Shown: positions 44,126 to 54,500, counted from the stretch's first letter. The stretch: DNA of 64,000 nt from Candidatus Ribeiella danica (GCA_016717335.1 JADKFS010000002.1:186001-250000), one strand, 5' to 3'. Notes: generated by a model not told the origin, from the letters alone. Translations and numbers: made by a program.

Positions 44126-44201
44126 TGGTGGAGGTGAGGAGGCTCGAACTCCTGGCCTCGACAGTGCGATTGTCGCGCTCTCCCAGCTGAGCTACACCCC
44201 C
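44126..44201 (-). tRNA. tRNA-Ala (anticodon CGC)
   Basis: The 76-base cloverleaf is on the minus strand: acceptor GGGGGTG with CACCTCC, D arm like its neighbour, anticodon stem CGACA/TGTCG around ATCGCAC (anticodon CGC, reads GCG), T loop GTTCGAGCC, and encoded CCA. It is 28 bases upstream of tRNA-Ala(GGC) and transcribed first from the promoter at 44215-44243. Confidence 0.95.
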
Positions 44202-44214
44202 TCGACACCGCGGA

Positions 44215-44243
44215 AGTATAGCACGCGCCCGCCCGTCTGTCAA
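44215..44243 (-). promoter_or_regulatory. Promoter of the tRNA-Ala operon
   Basis: Minus strand -35 TTGACA (44238-44243), 17-base spacer, -10 TATACT (44215-44220). The start is predicted about 7 bases before the first tRNA. Confidence 0.85.
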
Positions 44244-44248
44244 ACGGC

Positions 44249-44277
44249 TTGACAGCCCCAGCAGGGTGTGGTACAGA
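44249..44277 (+). promoter_or_regulatory. Probable promoter of the MTA phosphorylase gene
   Basis: -35 TTGACA (44249-44254), 17-base spacer, -10 TACAGA (44272-44277). The two -35 boxes of the divergent promoters are only 5 bases apart and form a palindrome TGTCAA-ACGGC-TTGACA. Confidence 0.55.
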
Positions 44278-44309
44278 TAGGCCTCCGCGATGCAGTGAAG
44301 GAGACGGGT

Positions 44310-45176
44310 ATGCCTCAGGCAGCGATTGGTGTGATCGGCGGGAGCGGCCTGTACGCGATGGAGGGGCTCGATCAGGTCGAGCGCGTCGAGCTGGACACGC
44401 CGTTCGGCGCGCCGAGCGACGCCTACGTGCTCGGCGGCATTGGCGGGCGGCGCGTCGCGTTCCTGCCGCGCCACGGCGTGGGCCACCGCCTGACGCCCAG
44501 CGAGGTGCCCAGCCGCGCGAACATCCACGGCTTCAAGCAGCTCGGCGTGCAGTACCTGATCTCGGTCAGCGCCGTCGGCAGCCTGCGCGAGGAGCTTGTG
44601 CCCGGCCACGTGGTCATCCCCAGCCAGCTGTTCGACCGCACCAAGGGCATCCGGCCGGCCAGCTTCTTCGGCGATGGCCTGGTGGTCCACGTCGCCTTCG
44701 ACAAGCCGTTCGACCAGCAGCTCTCGGACGTGCTCGAGCAGGCCGCGCGCGCGGCCGGCGCCACTGTGCACCGCGGCGGCACCTACGTCTGTATGGAGGG
44801 GCCGCAGTTCTCGACGCTGGCCGAGAGCGAGGAGAACCGCCGGCGCGGCCACGACCTGATCGGCATGACCGCCCTGCCCGAGGCCAAGCTGGCGCGCGAG
44901 GCCGAGATCGCCTACGCGACGCTGGCGCTGGTGACCGACTACGACTGTTGGCACCCCGACCACGACGCGGTCACGGTCGACTCGGTCGTGCGGGTGCTGC
45001 TGGCCAACGCGGCTCTGGCCCAGGATATCGTGCGCCGGGTGGCGCCGCTGATCGGCGACGGCTTCGCGAGCCCGGCGCACCACGCCCTGGCGACGGCGAT
45101 CATCACCGACCGCAAGGCCATCCCGCCCGAGAAGCGCCGGCAGGTCGAGCTGCTGGTCGGGCGCTACCTGGCCTGA
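44310..45176 (+). CDS. mtnP: S-methyl-5'-thioadenosine phosphorylase
   Basis: This 288-residue enzyme splits methylthioadenosine with phosphate to adenine and methylthioribose-1-phosphate, the first step of methionine salvage. Phosphate-site IGVIGGSGLYAM (about 6-17), FLPRHGVGHRLTPSEVPSRAN split over about 51-71, and ISVSAVGSLREEL (about 90-102) are typical. YVCMEGPQFSTLAESE and TDYDCWHPDHDAV (about 211-223) complete the site; the Asp in TDYDCW favours 6-aminopurines. AAGGAGACGG precedes the ATG. Downstream it converges on a membrane protein gene. Confidence 0.94.
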   Translation: MPQAAIGVIGGSGLYAMEGLDQVERVELDTPFGAPSDAYVLGGIGGRRVAFLPRHGVGHRLTPSEVPSRANIHGFKQLGVQYLISVSAVGSLREELVPGHVVIPSQLFDRTKGIRPASFFGDGLVVHVAFDKPFDQQLSDVLEQAARAAGATVHRGGTYVCMEGPQFSTLAESEENRRRGHDLIGMTALPEAKLAREAEIAYATLALVTDYDCWHPDHDAVTVDSVVRVLLANAALAQDIVRRVAPLIGDGFASPAHHALATAIITDRKAIPPEKRRQVELLVGRYLA

Positions 45177-45249
45177 TCGGCTGGCTCATTTCCCCCTCTT
45201 CGGGGTATGTTGCTCCTCGACCGCGTCCTGGTGCGCTGTTGACTCGCAT

Positions 45250-45364
45250 CTCCTCTCCCAGAACGAAAGAGCGGGGCCTTCTGGCATCTGGGCGCGGTCG
45301 CCGTGCGATCGCACCCAGATGCCAAAAATCAATCCCCCTCCCCTGGCAAGGGAGGGGGTAGGGT
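45250..45364. repeat. Family A three-hairpin element (copy 7)
   Basis: Between convergent genes. First hairpin CTCTCCCAGAACGAAAGAG (decayed), central TGGCATCTGGGCGCG / CGCACCCAGATGCCA-like, third CCCCCTCCCCTGGCAAGGGAG. The central stem has a few mismatches, so this copy appears older. Confidence 0.7.
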
Positions 45365-45374
45365 TCGGCAATAG

Positions 45375-46295
45375 CTAGTCGAGCTTGCCTGGCGTGATGC
45401 CGACCGCGGGCGACGGCGCGTCGGGGCGCGCTGCCGCGCGCGGCCAGAACAGCGAGATCAGCGCCGGCAGGTAGATCAGCGGCACCGCCCAGGTCGGCTG
45501 GACGATCGGCGAGGGCAGCACCAGGAAGGCCAGCCAGCTGAACACCACCATCGCCGCCGCCATCAGCGGCCGCGCCGGGACCAGCCAGAGCGGGACCAGG
45601 TCGTAGATCGCGCGCTGCGGCATGATCGCCATGAGCAGCAGCAGCCGCGCCCGCTCGTTCCGCCACCGCAGCGCCGCCAGCAGCAGCAGCGGCCCGAACG
45701 GCAGCGTGATCAGCGGGATCATGCGCTCGAAGTCGCCCAGCATGCCGAGCCAGCGCAGCGGCCAGCTCGGCATCAGCAGCAGGCTCAGCGCCAGCACGGC
45801 CAGCGCCAGCACGATCCCGCCGGCCGAGGGCCGACGCATCAGCGCCACCGGCAGCGCGACCTGCGGCTTGATCAGGGCCAGCAGCGGCGCCAGCGCCGGC
45901 ACGAACGCCGCCGCCATGATCAGCGGCGACCACTGCGTGAACACCGCGGACGTCACGAACGGCGCCGAGAGCATGACGCACAGCCGCCAGCCCTCGCCCG
46001 CGCGCAGCGCGCCGTAGGCCAGCAGCCCGGTCGAGAGGCCGAAGAAGATCGCGGCGGCGACCAGCCAGGGCAGCCAGACCAGCGGCAGGCCGAACAGCGC
46101 CACCGTCAGCGGGTAGGGCACCAGGCGCGCCGACGGCGTGAAGCCGTACGGGTCGGCGCCCCGCAGCAGGTCGTCGGCGAAGCGCAGCGCCCACCAGAAG
46201 TCGCCCTCCTCGCCGCGGTAGAGCCGGAAGTACAGGCACAGCCAGCCGCCGGCCAGCCCGGCCAGCCCGGCCAGCAGCTTCTGGCGCATCGGCAT
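45375..46295 (-). CDS. Polytopic membrane protein (GT87/DUF2029-like)
   Basis: The 306-residue protein has about nine hydrophobic helices. The first extracytoplasmic loop carries FRLYRGEEGDFWWALRFADDLLRGADPYGF; the acidic pair and DPY tripeptide recall GT-C glycosyltransferases of the GT87/DUF2029 type, which use polyprenyl-linked sugars. A second marker is LIKPQVALPVAL, the KPQ motif common in that group. The assignment rests on these motifs only. The gene lies downstream of the GH5 hydrolase gene in the same orientation with a 24-base gap, so the pair may form an operon. Confidence 0.7.
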   Translation of the reverse strand: MPMRQKLLAGLAGLAGGWLCLYFRLYRGEEGDFWWALRFADDLLRGADPYGFTPSARLVPYPLTVALFGLPLVWLPWLVAAAIFFGLSTGLLAYGALRAGEGWRLCVMLSAPFVTSAVFTQWSPLIMAAAFVPALAPLLALIKPQVALPVALMRRPSAGGIVLALAVLALSLLLMPSWPLRWLGMLGDFERMIPLITLPFGPLLLLAALRWRNERARLLLLMAIMPQRAIYDLVPLWLVPARPLMAAAMVVFSWLAFLVLPSPIVQPTWAVPLIYLPALISLFWPRAAARPDAPSPAVGITPGKLD

Positions 46296-46319
46296 GGTCG
46301 CCCTCGCCTCGCCGCCGCG

Positions 46320-48569
46320 CTACTGCGACGCGCGGCACTGCGCGTCGAGCGCCCACACACCCAGCGCGCCGACGCCGACGGCCCCGGTCGCCTGGTTCAG
46401 CTCCAGGCTGCCCTTCTCGAAGTACTGCACGGTGAGCGCGACGCCGTCGCGGTTCTCGGCCAGCTCGCCCGAGATCGGCGCGCCCAGGCGCCATTTCCCG
46501 TTGATGCTGTCGTAGAAGCTAAGCAGCGCCCCCTGCGGCACCGCGGCCGGGCCGAGCGACCGGCCGGCGATGTAGGCGTTGCCGATCGCGATCGGTTTGA
46601 TCAGCCGCATCGTCTGCTCGGCCTCGGTGATGCCTTTCAGGTCGCTGGCGGCCCCGCTGTGATACTCCAGCATGGCGCCCTCGAAATACTGGACGATGCT
46701 CCCGTCGGAGGGCCGGATGTAGGCCTCGGTCAGCGGGCGCCCGAAGCTGGCCTGCCCACCCAGTAGATTCCAGGCGACCCGAAACGGCCCCTTGACGTAG
46801 TGCCCGCTCCCCGCTATCTGCACCGGCGAGCTGTGGTCGTCCTCCGGAAACCCGCCGCCGATCGAGGTCAGCGACACGTTCGTCACGGTCGCGCTCGGCA
46901 GCGGTGCGGCCTTCAGCACGCTCAGCTCCTGCGCCGCGGGCTTCAGGCTGCCGTCGGCTCGGTATAGCCCGAAGTGCTCCTCGCGGCTATCCCAGCGCTT
47001 CGTGCGCGCCGGATCGTAGTCGCGCAGCGTCCAAGCCACCACGCCGGACGTGCGATCCTTCGCGGCGGTCAGCACTTCGTGATAGAGCCGCTGCTGGGTC
47101 GCCTCGGTGTAGTTCTCGACACAGGTCGGCCCGGTCGGCCAGCCGAACTCCTCGATCAGGATCGGCTTGGGCGTGTGCGCGCGCAGCTCGTCGATCTCGC
47201 GCGCGACCGCGCCCGCGTCGTAGGTGTGCATGCTGACGACATCGCTGTAGTCGATCGGGCGGCGGCCGTCGGGCCCGGCCAGCCAGAGACTGCTGTGCTG
47301 GCCCATGCCCACGGTGACCAGCTGCTTCGGCGCGAGCGCGTGCACCTCGTCGGCGATGCGCCCGAGCCAGCCCAGCACCTTCTGCGCGTCGCCGTCCTGC
47401 CAGGTCTCGTAGTGGTCCGGCTCGTTGTGCAGGTCCCAGGCCATGATCCGGTCGTCGTCGGCGAACGGGGGGATCAGCGCGCGCAGGTAGGTGGTGTTCT
47501 CCTCCGCCTTCGCCGTCCCGGCGTCGGGGAAGTCGTGCGAGAAGTCGAACAGCGTGACGATCACGCGCATATCCAGGCTGCCGGCGACCTGGGCCAGCTC
47601 GCGCAGCCGCCCAATCACCTTCGCGTTGACCTTGCCGTCGCCGTTGCGGACGCGCTCGAAGTTGTACGGCAGCATGACGCGCACCACGTTGACGCCAAGC
47701 TGGTCGCGCGCCAGCCGCAGCTCGCGCTCGGCCTGCGCGCCGTCCCAGCCGGTCCACATCTCGCTCCAGGGGCGCCACTGCGGGTAGTAGTTCACGCCCT
47801 TGATCACGACGGGCTGGCCCAGCCGGGTCAGCTGCGCGCCGCTGGCCTGGATGAAGCCGCCCGGCTGCAGGTTCGGCGGCGCGGCGGGCGGGCCGGCCGC
47901 ATCGATCTGAAAGGCGGTCAGCTCGCGCTGCAGCAGCCCGAGCAGCACCTCGTAGTCGGTGCCGGCATTCTCAGGGTGGTGCTCGAAGCGCGCCCGCTCG
48001 AACCACTGGGTCAGGTAGGATTTGCCATCGCTCGGGTTGACCTCGACCTGCGGCTCGGAGATCGGCATGCCGAACAGCGCCAGGCTCTCGTTGAACGCCG
48101 CGCCGGCGCGGCCGTCGAACTCGACCCCGTGGCCGGACCAGAAAGGCCAGAACTGCGGCGCGATCGCGTGGCCGGTCTCGCCGAAGTAGTGTGGCGCGGC
48201 CGGGTCGCCCTTGGGGAACGTAGTCCAGTCGCGGCCCTGGCGCGCCAGCAGCTCGGCCCCCAGGCGGCCGAGCAGCACGTCGTAAGGGGCGCGGTTCGCG
48301 GGGTGCAGCTCAAGCCGCGCGCGCTCGAACGGCTGGGCCGTGATCGCCCCGACGCTGGTCTGCTCCTGGCGCTCGGCGCCGATCGGGTAGCCGAACACCG
48401 CCAGGCCGCCCTGCGCGGCCCAGTAGTCCGCGACCCGGCCGTCGATACAGTCGCTGATCGCCGGGGCCGCCTCGGGGAAGCAGCGCGGCGCGGCGAGGGC
48501 GGAGCGGGCGGACAGCCCGGACAAGGACAGCGCGAGCAGGAGGACAGTGGCGAGGATGTGTCGTCGCAT
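46320..48569 (-). CDS. Secreted GH5-type glycoside hydrolase flanked by repeat modules
   Basis: The 749-residue protein has a signal peptide (LLLALSLSGLSARSALA). Two N-terminal modules (about 45-110 and 130-215) share the pattern FGYPI/FGMPI ... QPFERARLELHP ... VLLGRL. A GH5-like TIM barrel (about 238-555) has acid/base E383 in DLHNEPDHYE and probable nucleophile E474 in LIEEFGWPTG. Two C-terminal modules (about 620-660 and 700-735; FGRPLTE...QYFEGAMLEYHS, LGAPISG...QYFEKGSLEL) repeat the N-terminal pattern. The modules recall LGFP-type repeats. It probably cuts beta-glucan or mannan outside the cell; the exact specificity is unknown. Confidence 0.85.
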   Translation of the reverse strand: MRRHILATVLLLALSLSGLSARSALAAPRCFPEAAPAISDCIDGRVADYWAAQGGLAVFGYPIGAERQEQTSVGAITAQPFERARLELHPANRAPYDVLLGRLGAELLARQGRDWTTFPKGDPAAPHYFGETGHAIAPQFWPFWSGHGVEFDGRAGAAFNESLALFGMPISEPQVEVNPSDGKSYLTQWFERARFEHHPENAGTDYEVLLGLLQRELTAFQIDAAGPPAAPPNLQPGGFIQASGAQLTRLGQPVVIKGVNYYPQWRPWSEMWTGWDGAQAERELRLARDQLGVNVVRVMLPYNFERVRNGDGKVNAKVIGRLRELAQVAGSLDMRVIVTLFDFSHDFPDAGTAKAEENTTYLRALIPPFADDDRIMAWDLHNEPDHYETWQDGDAQKVLGWLGRIADEVHALAPKQLVTVGMGQHSSLWLAGPDGRRPIDYSDVVSMHTYDAGAVAREIDELRAHTPKPILIEEFGWPTGPTCVENYTEATQQRLYHEVLTAAKDRTSGVVAWTLRDYDPARTKRWDSREEHFGLYRADGSLKPAAQELSVLKAAPLPSATVTNVSLTSIGGGFPEDDHSSPVQIAGSGHYVKGPFRVAWNLLGGQASFGRPLTEAYIRPSDGSIVQYFEGAMLEYHSGAASDLKGITEAEQTMRLIKPIAIGNAYIAGRSLGPAAVPQGALLSFYDSINGKWRLGAPISGELAENRDGVALTVQYFEKGSLELNQATGAVGVGALGVWALDAQCRASQ

Positions 48570-48720
48570 CGCAACCTTTATCTAGCTGGGCCGCCCAGCC
48601 TCAGAGGCTTGTTCGAAGGGCCAGGCATGATACCCCAAGCGGGGTGAAGTTGCAACTGCGTGCTCTTGTTGCGGGGCGCAGCGCCCCCGCCCCCCGCCTG
48701 ATGCTCCCGTGCCGGACGAG

Positions 48721-48842
48721 CCTTTTCTCCGGGGTGTGGCGCCGCCAGTCACCTTGTCACGTTGTCACCTTGTCACCTTTTCTCGGGGGTGTGGCGCCGC
48801 CAGTCACCTTGTCACCTTGTCACTTTGTCACCTTTTCTCCGG
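48721..48842. repeat. Two direct repeats of about 56 bp containing CACCTTGT octamer arrays
   Basis: The unit CTTTTCTC-GGGGTGTGGCGCCGCCAGT followed by CACCTTGT words occurs twice in tandem, then a third start of CTTTTCTCCGGG. It lies in the 338-base gap 48570-48907, which holds no gene. Confidence 0.75.
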
Positions 48843-48907
48843 GACGCTGCACCCCGGCACGGCAACGAAACACGGGCCTGCGCACCGGGCGCTCGGCCGA
48901 GAACGCG

Positions 48908-51346
48908 TTAGCGGACAATCAGCGGCATGAGCGCCGTGCTCGGAATGCTGCATGCCGCGCCGTTGCTGAAGTAGTCGAAGTCAGCCGCGAGCGGGTTGTT
49001 CTGCCAATTATCGAGCACGAACATTCCCACCCGGGCAGCCGCAGGCGCGGACGGGTAATCCACCGAGCCGGTTTGGAGCCACTTCAGGCCATCCAGGCTG
49101 TAGTAGGTCGTGATGGTGCTGCCGGCGCGCACGACACGCAGGAGCACCGTGCGCTGCACGACCCCATGCACTTCGGGCGGGTCGTAGAGCGCGCCCCCAC
49201 GGGCATAGTGATGGCCGATAGTGTTGTTGACGCCGTGCGCCACCCAGACGAAGTTCGAGCTGTCAAACCAGACCAGCAGGCCGGCGGCCTGGTAGCTGTA
49301 GGCAAGGTTGGCGGTGACGCGGGTGCGAACGTCGAAGTCGCCGGAGATCGAGCGCACCAGCCGCGGCGCGTAGGTGTTCCCGATCGTGATATCATGGTTG
49401 CCGTCAAAGGTCTCGATGCGCAGCGCGCCGGTGCCGCCTCCGACGCTGTAGGCCGAGTCTCCCAGCGGGTCAACCCATGTCCAGCCGGGGCCAAGCGGCG
49501 CCTGATTGAACAAATCCTGGTAGCAGGCGCTGGCGCGCGCGGCCCAGTGCGAGAAGGTGATCGGGTAGATCGCATGATCGCGCTGGCCGCCCCAGTAGGC
49601 GAGGTTGAACGCCGTTACCTCAAGGAACTCGACGCCCACCTTATCCTGGGTGACGATCTTTAGCGCTAGAACGCCATTGCTGAGGCCGAAGGTGTGGATC
49701 ACGCGGTCGGGGCCGAACGGCTCCGCCCCAAGGCTCGCTCGCCCCTGCGCATTGGTCTGCAGCACCATATCGGGCAAGCCCTCATAGGTCTTTCCGTACC
49801 ATGTCGGGTACGACTTGGCGCGATAGACCTCGACCGTCGCCCCGGCCACCGGAGCGCCGCCGGGGTAGCGCAGCTCGATCTCGTTGTTGAACGGCAGGTC
49901 GTTCAGATACACGCCGATATTACAGGGCGCGTTGTAGTTGCCGCAGATCGGCCGCTGGCCGGCGATCAGATTCCAGGCGCCAGCCGAGTGCGCGCCGTAC
50001 TCTTCGCCGGCGTTCATCAGATCGTAGCCGAAGTCGGCGCCGCGATGGAATGCGCCGTCGACGACCGGCAGGCCAGGGCCGCCCATCAATGCACTCCCAT
50101 CGCCATCCTGAATTCGGATCTGGTCGCCATAGACCGTGGCCCCCGCCAGATGCGCGCGCGCCCGCGTGCCCTGTGCTCCGCGGGTGCAGCCCGTGAAGGA
50201 GCTGCCCGATTTGCCGTTGCAGTAGACGATCTCGCCGTCGGCGACGAGATAGGAAGGCGGCGTAAGCTCAGGGACATCCGGAATGTTGCTCATCGTCAGC
50301 GTGGTCTGGCTGGAGTTTGCCGCGGATGCGAGCTGCAGCTCAAGCGAGTCGATGTTGAAGCCGTAGAGATCGATCAGATAGCGCGCGTGGCTGAGCTCGT
50401 GCAAGATGCCGAGATCGCGATCCCAGGTCGACTGGTCGTCCCGGTAGCGCGGCTGCCACGAGCATGCGGCTGGCGAGGGCACGCCGACCATCTCGGACGG
50501 GAATCCCCACATCAGGTCGACCTCGTAGTCATCCGCCGGGCGATTGGTCTCGCACTGCAGCCCACCATTGGGCGCGCGCACCACTTTGTCTAGCCGGATT
50601 CGGTCGATGACACCCGCCCTGGCGAGCATGCCATTCCAGATCGAGACGTGCCGCTGCATCCAGTCGTCGAACGAATTCCCGCCCCAGCCGGCCTGCCAGA
50701 CATTCTGATTATAGAAATCGTAGAAGCTCTGCTCGACCCAGATGCCCAGCGTGAGCGCGTTCGTCCGATCTTCGACGATATTATTCAGCTCGGAGACCTC
50801 GGACACCGCCCCAGCCGAATCGAGCGCCAGCCTGACCGTATGCGGTCCGCTAGTCCAGGCCCAGCTCAGCGATAGAATATCCTCGGCCCCTGCCGCCAGC
50901 CCCGTGTGTACGGCCGGCGCCTGCTGAACGCCATCGATCGTCCAGGTGCACCAGAACGGTCCGGACGCGCTGCCGCCTCGGTTGGCGATATGTGCTTCGA
51001 ATACCACCATCTCGCCTGGGTCGGGCCATTTCTTGCTCTGATCCCAGCGGTAGCGCGGCGTGCGCCCAATATACTCCACGTCCAGGTCAGGCAGTGCCAG
51101 ATCTACGCTCGGCGCGGCGCGCCCGACCCTGATAGCGCTCGGCCGTGGCAGCGCGGGCGCGTTTGGCTCGAACGGCGGAGGGGTAGACCAGCCGGTGGAT
51201 AGCGGCGATACCTCCGGTGTTGGGGTCGGCCGCGCGTCCTGGCTGCTTGAGCCTACCATGCCGGGCTGGCTGACTGCCATGACGAGAGCGCAGAGGATCA
51301 TCAGCGCAATGCTGCGCTGCCCAGGGCGATGCTGATGTGCTGGCAT
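48908..51346 (-). CDS. Large secreted protein with HExxH metallopeptidase-like motif and C-terminal beta-sandwich
   Basis: The 812-residue product has a signal peptide (ALMILCALVMAVSQPGMVG). A CARDB-like adhesion module (about 110-190; ANRGGSASGPFWCTW ... SEVSELNNIVED) follows. A region with HELSH at 316-320 (LGILHELSHARYLIDLYG) is a possible zinc-binding HExxH. Next is a segment like those in tail-associated proteins (DGEIVYCNGKSGSSFTGCTR), a beta module with APVAGATVEVYRA, and a C-terminal DUF1349/LamG-like sandwich (about 660-790). The ATG at 51346 has AAGGAG upstream. Peptidase activity is inferred from one motif only. Confidence 0.75.
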   Translation of the reverse strand: MPAHQHRPGQRSIALMILCALVMAVSQPGMVGSSSQDARPTPTPEVSPLSTGWSTPPPFEPNAPALPRPSAIRVGRAAPSVDLALPDLDVEYIGRTPRYRWDQSKKWPDPGEMVVFEAHIANRGGSASGPFWCTWTIDGVQQAPAVHTGLAAGAEDILSLSWAWTSGPHTVRLALDSAGAVSEVSELNNIVEDRTNALTLGIWVEQSFYDFYNQNVWQAGWGGNSFDDWMQRHVSIWNGMLARAGVIDRIRLDKVVRAPNGGLQCETNRPADDYEVDLMWGFPSEMVGVPSPAACSWQPRYRDDQSTWDRDLGILHELSHARYLIDLYGFNIDSLELQLASAANSSQTTLTMSNIPDVPELTPPSYLVADGEIVYCNGKSGSSFTGCTRGAQGTRARAHLAGATVYGDQIRIQDGDGSALMGGPGLPVVDGAFHRGADFGYDLMNAGEEYGAHSAGAWNLIAGQRPICGNYNAPCNIGVYLNDLPFNNEIELRYPGGAPVAGATVEVYRAKSYPTWYGKTYEGLPDMVLQTNAQGRASLGAEPFGPDRVIHTFGLSNGVLALKIVTQDKVGVEFLEVTAFNLAYWGGQRDHAIYPITFSHWAARASACYQDLFNQAPLGPGWTWVDPLGDSAYSVGGGTGALRIETFDGNHDITIGNTYAPRLVRSISGDFDVRTRVTANLAYSYQAAGLLVWFDSSNFVWVAHGVNNTIGHHYARGGALYDPPEVHGVVQRTVLLRVVRAGSTITTYYSLDGLKWLQTGSVDYPSAPAAARVGMFVLDNWQNNPLAADFDYFSNGAACSIPSTALMPLIVR

Positions 51347-51509
51347 TGATCGTGTCTCCTTAGCCCTGCGATAAGCACGCCTGGCCTTTACGACTTGCCA
51401 GAATCGTGCTATAACATCCGCTACAATATACATCGATTTGACAGCATAAGGGGGCGGATCATGACGATCGGCCCCTGTTTGGCCTGTCCGGATAAAGTGA
51501 CAATTGCGC

Positions 51510-54500
51510 ATGGCATCCGATCTCGAAGCCCTTCTGCACCAGCTCAGCCGCCACGAGCGCATCGCCGCGCTGGCAAGCGAGCTGCGCGAGCGGCCCGGCG
51601 CGCGCCTGCACGTCGCGCCGGCCCTCACCGCCGCCCGCCCGGCCCTGGCCGCCGCGCTCGCGACGCTGCTCGATCGCCCGCTGCTCTACCTGGTGAGCAG
51701 CGGCGAGGCCGCGCTGCGCGCGCGCGAGGACCTGTGCCAGTGGCTCGGCCCCGACGCGGTGCTGCTGTTCCCCGCCGGCGACGCGCTGCCCTACGAGCCG
51801 ATGTCGCCCGGCAACGACGTGATCGCCGGGCGGCTGGGCGTGCTTAGAACGCTGAACGCTGAACGTAGAACGATGAAGAATCTAAGCGATGGGGATTCAG
51901 CGCTCAGCGCTCAGCGCTCAGCGCTGGTCGTGGTCGCCCCGATCAAGGCGCTGCTCCAGCCGACGCTCACGCCGGCGGAGTACGCCGAGGCGAGCGTGCT
52001 GCTGCGGCGCGGCGACGAGCACAGCCCCGACGAGCTGATCGCGCGCTGGGTGGCGATGGGCTACCGCGCGGCGCCGACGGTCGAGGAGCCGGGCGAGCTG
52101 AACCGCCGCGGCGGCATCGTCGACATCTTCCCGCCCGGCGCGGACATGCCGCTGCGGATCGAGTTCTTCGGCGACGAGATCGACAGCCTGCGCCGCTTCG
52201 ACCCGATCACCCAGCGCAGCGAGGCGCAGGCGCGCGAGGCCGTGGTCGGGCCGCCGCACGAGATCCCGCTGTGGCGGCGCGATCTGGCGCTGCGGCGGCT
52301 GCGCGCGCTCGACACGGCCGGCATGCGCGCCGAGGCGCGCGACGAGCTGGCGGCCACGATCGAGCGGATCGCGCAGGGCGAGCGCTTCGAGGGCCGGGCC
52401 TTGTTCGCGCCGTTCTTCTTTAACGATGAACGAAGAACGATGAACGATGAACAGCAACCTTCATCGTTCATCGTTCAGCATTCATCGTTACTCGAGCACC
52501 TCCCCCCCGGCACGCCGGTGGTCTTCAGCGAGCAGATCCTACTGGCGCAGCACGCCGCCGAGCTGCACCACCACGCCGAGGAGCGGCGCCGGCGCCACGT
52601 CGAGGCGGGCGAGCTGCCGCCCGACTTCCCGCGGCCCTACCTGCTCTGGGACGAGCTGCTGGCCCAGGCCGGCGCGGCACCGCTGGTCAACCTGAGCAAC
52701 AACGACCAGGTTATAGGGGACAGGGGACAGGGGACAGGGGACAGGGGACAGGGCTCGGACGCCTATAACCTGCCGCCGGCTCCCTATGCCCTGCCCCCTG
52801 CGCTGTTCGTGGTGGCCGACCTGTTCGGCGGGCAGCTCAAGCGGCTGGTCGACGACATCGTGGCGCGGCTGCGCGACGGCGAGCGGGTCGTCCTGGTCAC
52901 GCCCCAGGCCGCGCGCATTCAAGAAATGGTCGACGAAACGCTGAATGCTAAACGCAGAACGATGAATGAGATGCAAGAAGAGACATTCAGCGTTCAGCGT
53001 TCAACGTTCAGCGTTGAGGAGATGGCCGAAGAAACGCTGAACGCCGAACGTAGAACGATGAATAAGACCGGCGACCAAGCCTTCAGCATTCAGCGTTCAG
53101 CGTTCATCGCTGTACACGGCTCGCTCGACGAGGGTTGGCGCTCGCCCGAGCTGGGCCTGACGCTGTACAGCGACACGGAGATCTTCGGATGGCGGCAACG
53201 CCGCCCGGTGGCCGAGCGCAAGCGCAAGCGCGACCGCAACGCCGAGGAGCGCGCGGCGTTCCTGCGCGGCCTCAAGGTGGGCGACCACGTCGTGCACATC
53301 GAGCACGGTATCGCCGTCTACGAGGGGCTGATCCGCCGCACCGTCGGGAAGACCGAGCGCGAGTACCTGAACCTGCGCTACGCCGAGGGCGACCGGCTGT
53401 ACGTCCCGGTCGACCAGATCGACCGGGTCTCGCGCTACATCGGCGCGGGCGACGCCGCGCCGCAGCTGACTCGGCTGGGCACCCAGGAGTGGGAGCGCGC
53501 CAAGCGCCGCGCCCGCGCGGCCGTGCAGGAGCTGGCCCAGGATCTGCTCGAGCTGTACGCCAAGCGCCAGCTCAGCCAGGGCCACGCCTTCGGCCCCGAC
53601 ACCGAGTGGCAGCGCGAGCTCGAGGACGCCTTCCCGTACGTCGAGACGGTCGACCAGCTGCACGCGATCGCCGACGTCAAGCAGGACATGGAGCTGGTCC
53701 AGCCGATGGACCGCCTGATCTGCGGCGACGTCGGCTTCGGCAAGACCGAGGTGGCCCTGCGCGCGGCGTTCAAGGCCATCCAGGACGGCAAGCAGGTGGC
53801 GGTGCTGGTGCCGACGACCGTGCTGGCGCAGCAGCACTTCGAGACCTTCAGCCGCCGGCTGGCCGCCTTCCCGGTCAAGGTCGACATGATCTCGCGCTTC
53901 CGCTCGGCCAAGGAGCAGGATGTCATCCTGGCGCGGCTGGCGCGCGGCGAGATCGACATCATCATCGGCACGCACCGGCTGCTCTCGAAGGACATCCACT
54001 TCAAGGACCTCGGCCTGCTGATCGTCGACGAGGAGCAGCGCTTCGGCGTGCGGCACAAGGAGCGCATCAAGCAGATCCGCGCGAACGTGGACGTGCTGAC
54101 GCTCACCGCCACGCCCATCCCGCGCACGCTGCACATGGCGCTGGCCGGCATCCGCGACCTGAGCGTGATCGACACGCCGCCGGAGGACCGCGTGCCGATC
54201 AAGACCTACGTGCTGCCCTACGACGAGCAGCTGATCCGCGAGTCGATCCTGCGCGAGCTCGACCGCGGCGGGCAGATCTACTATGTCCACAACCGGGTCC
54301 AGAGCATCTACTATGTCGCCGAGAAGCTCAGGCTGCTGGTGCCCGAGGCCGAGATCGGCGTCGGCCACGGCCAGCTTGAGGAGCACCAGCTCGAAAAAGT
54401 CATGCTCGACTTCTTCAGCGGCAAGGACGACGTGCTGGTCTGCACGACGATCATCGAGAGCGGGCTGGACGTGCCGAACGCCAACACGCTGATCATCGAC

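Noticed and set aside
51438..51461. TTGACA upstream of mfd as a promoter
   Set aside because: No acceptable -10 at 16-18 bases.
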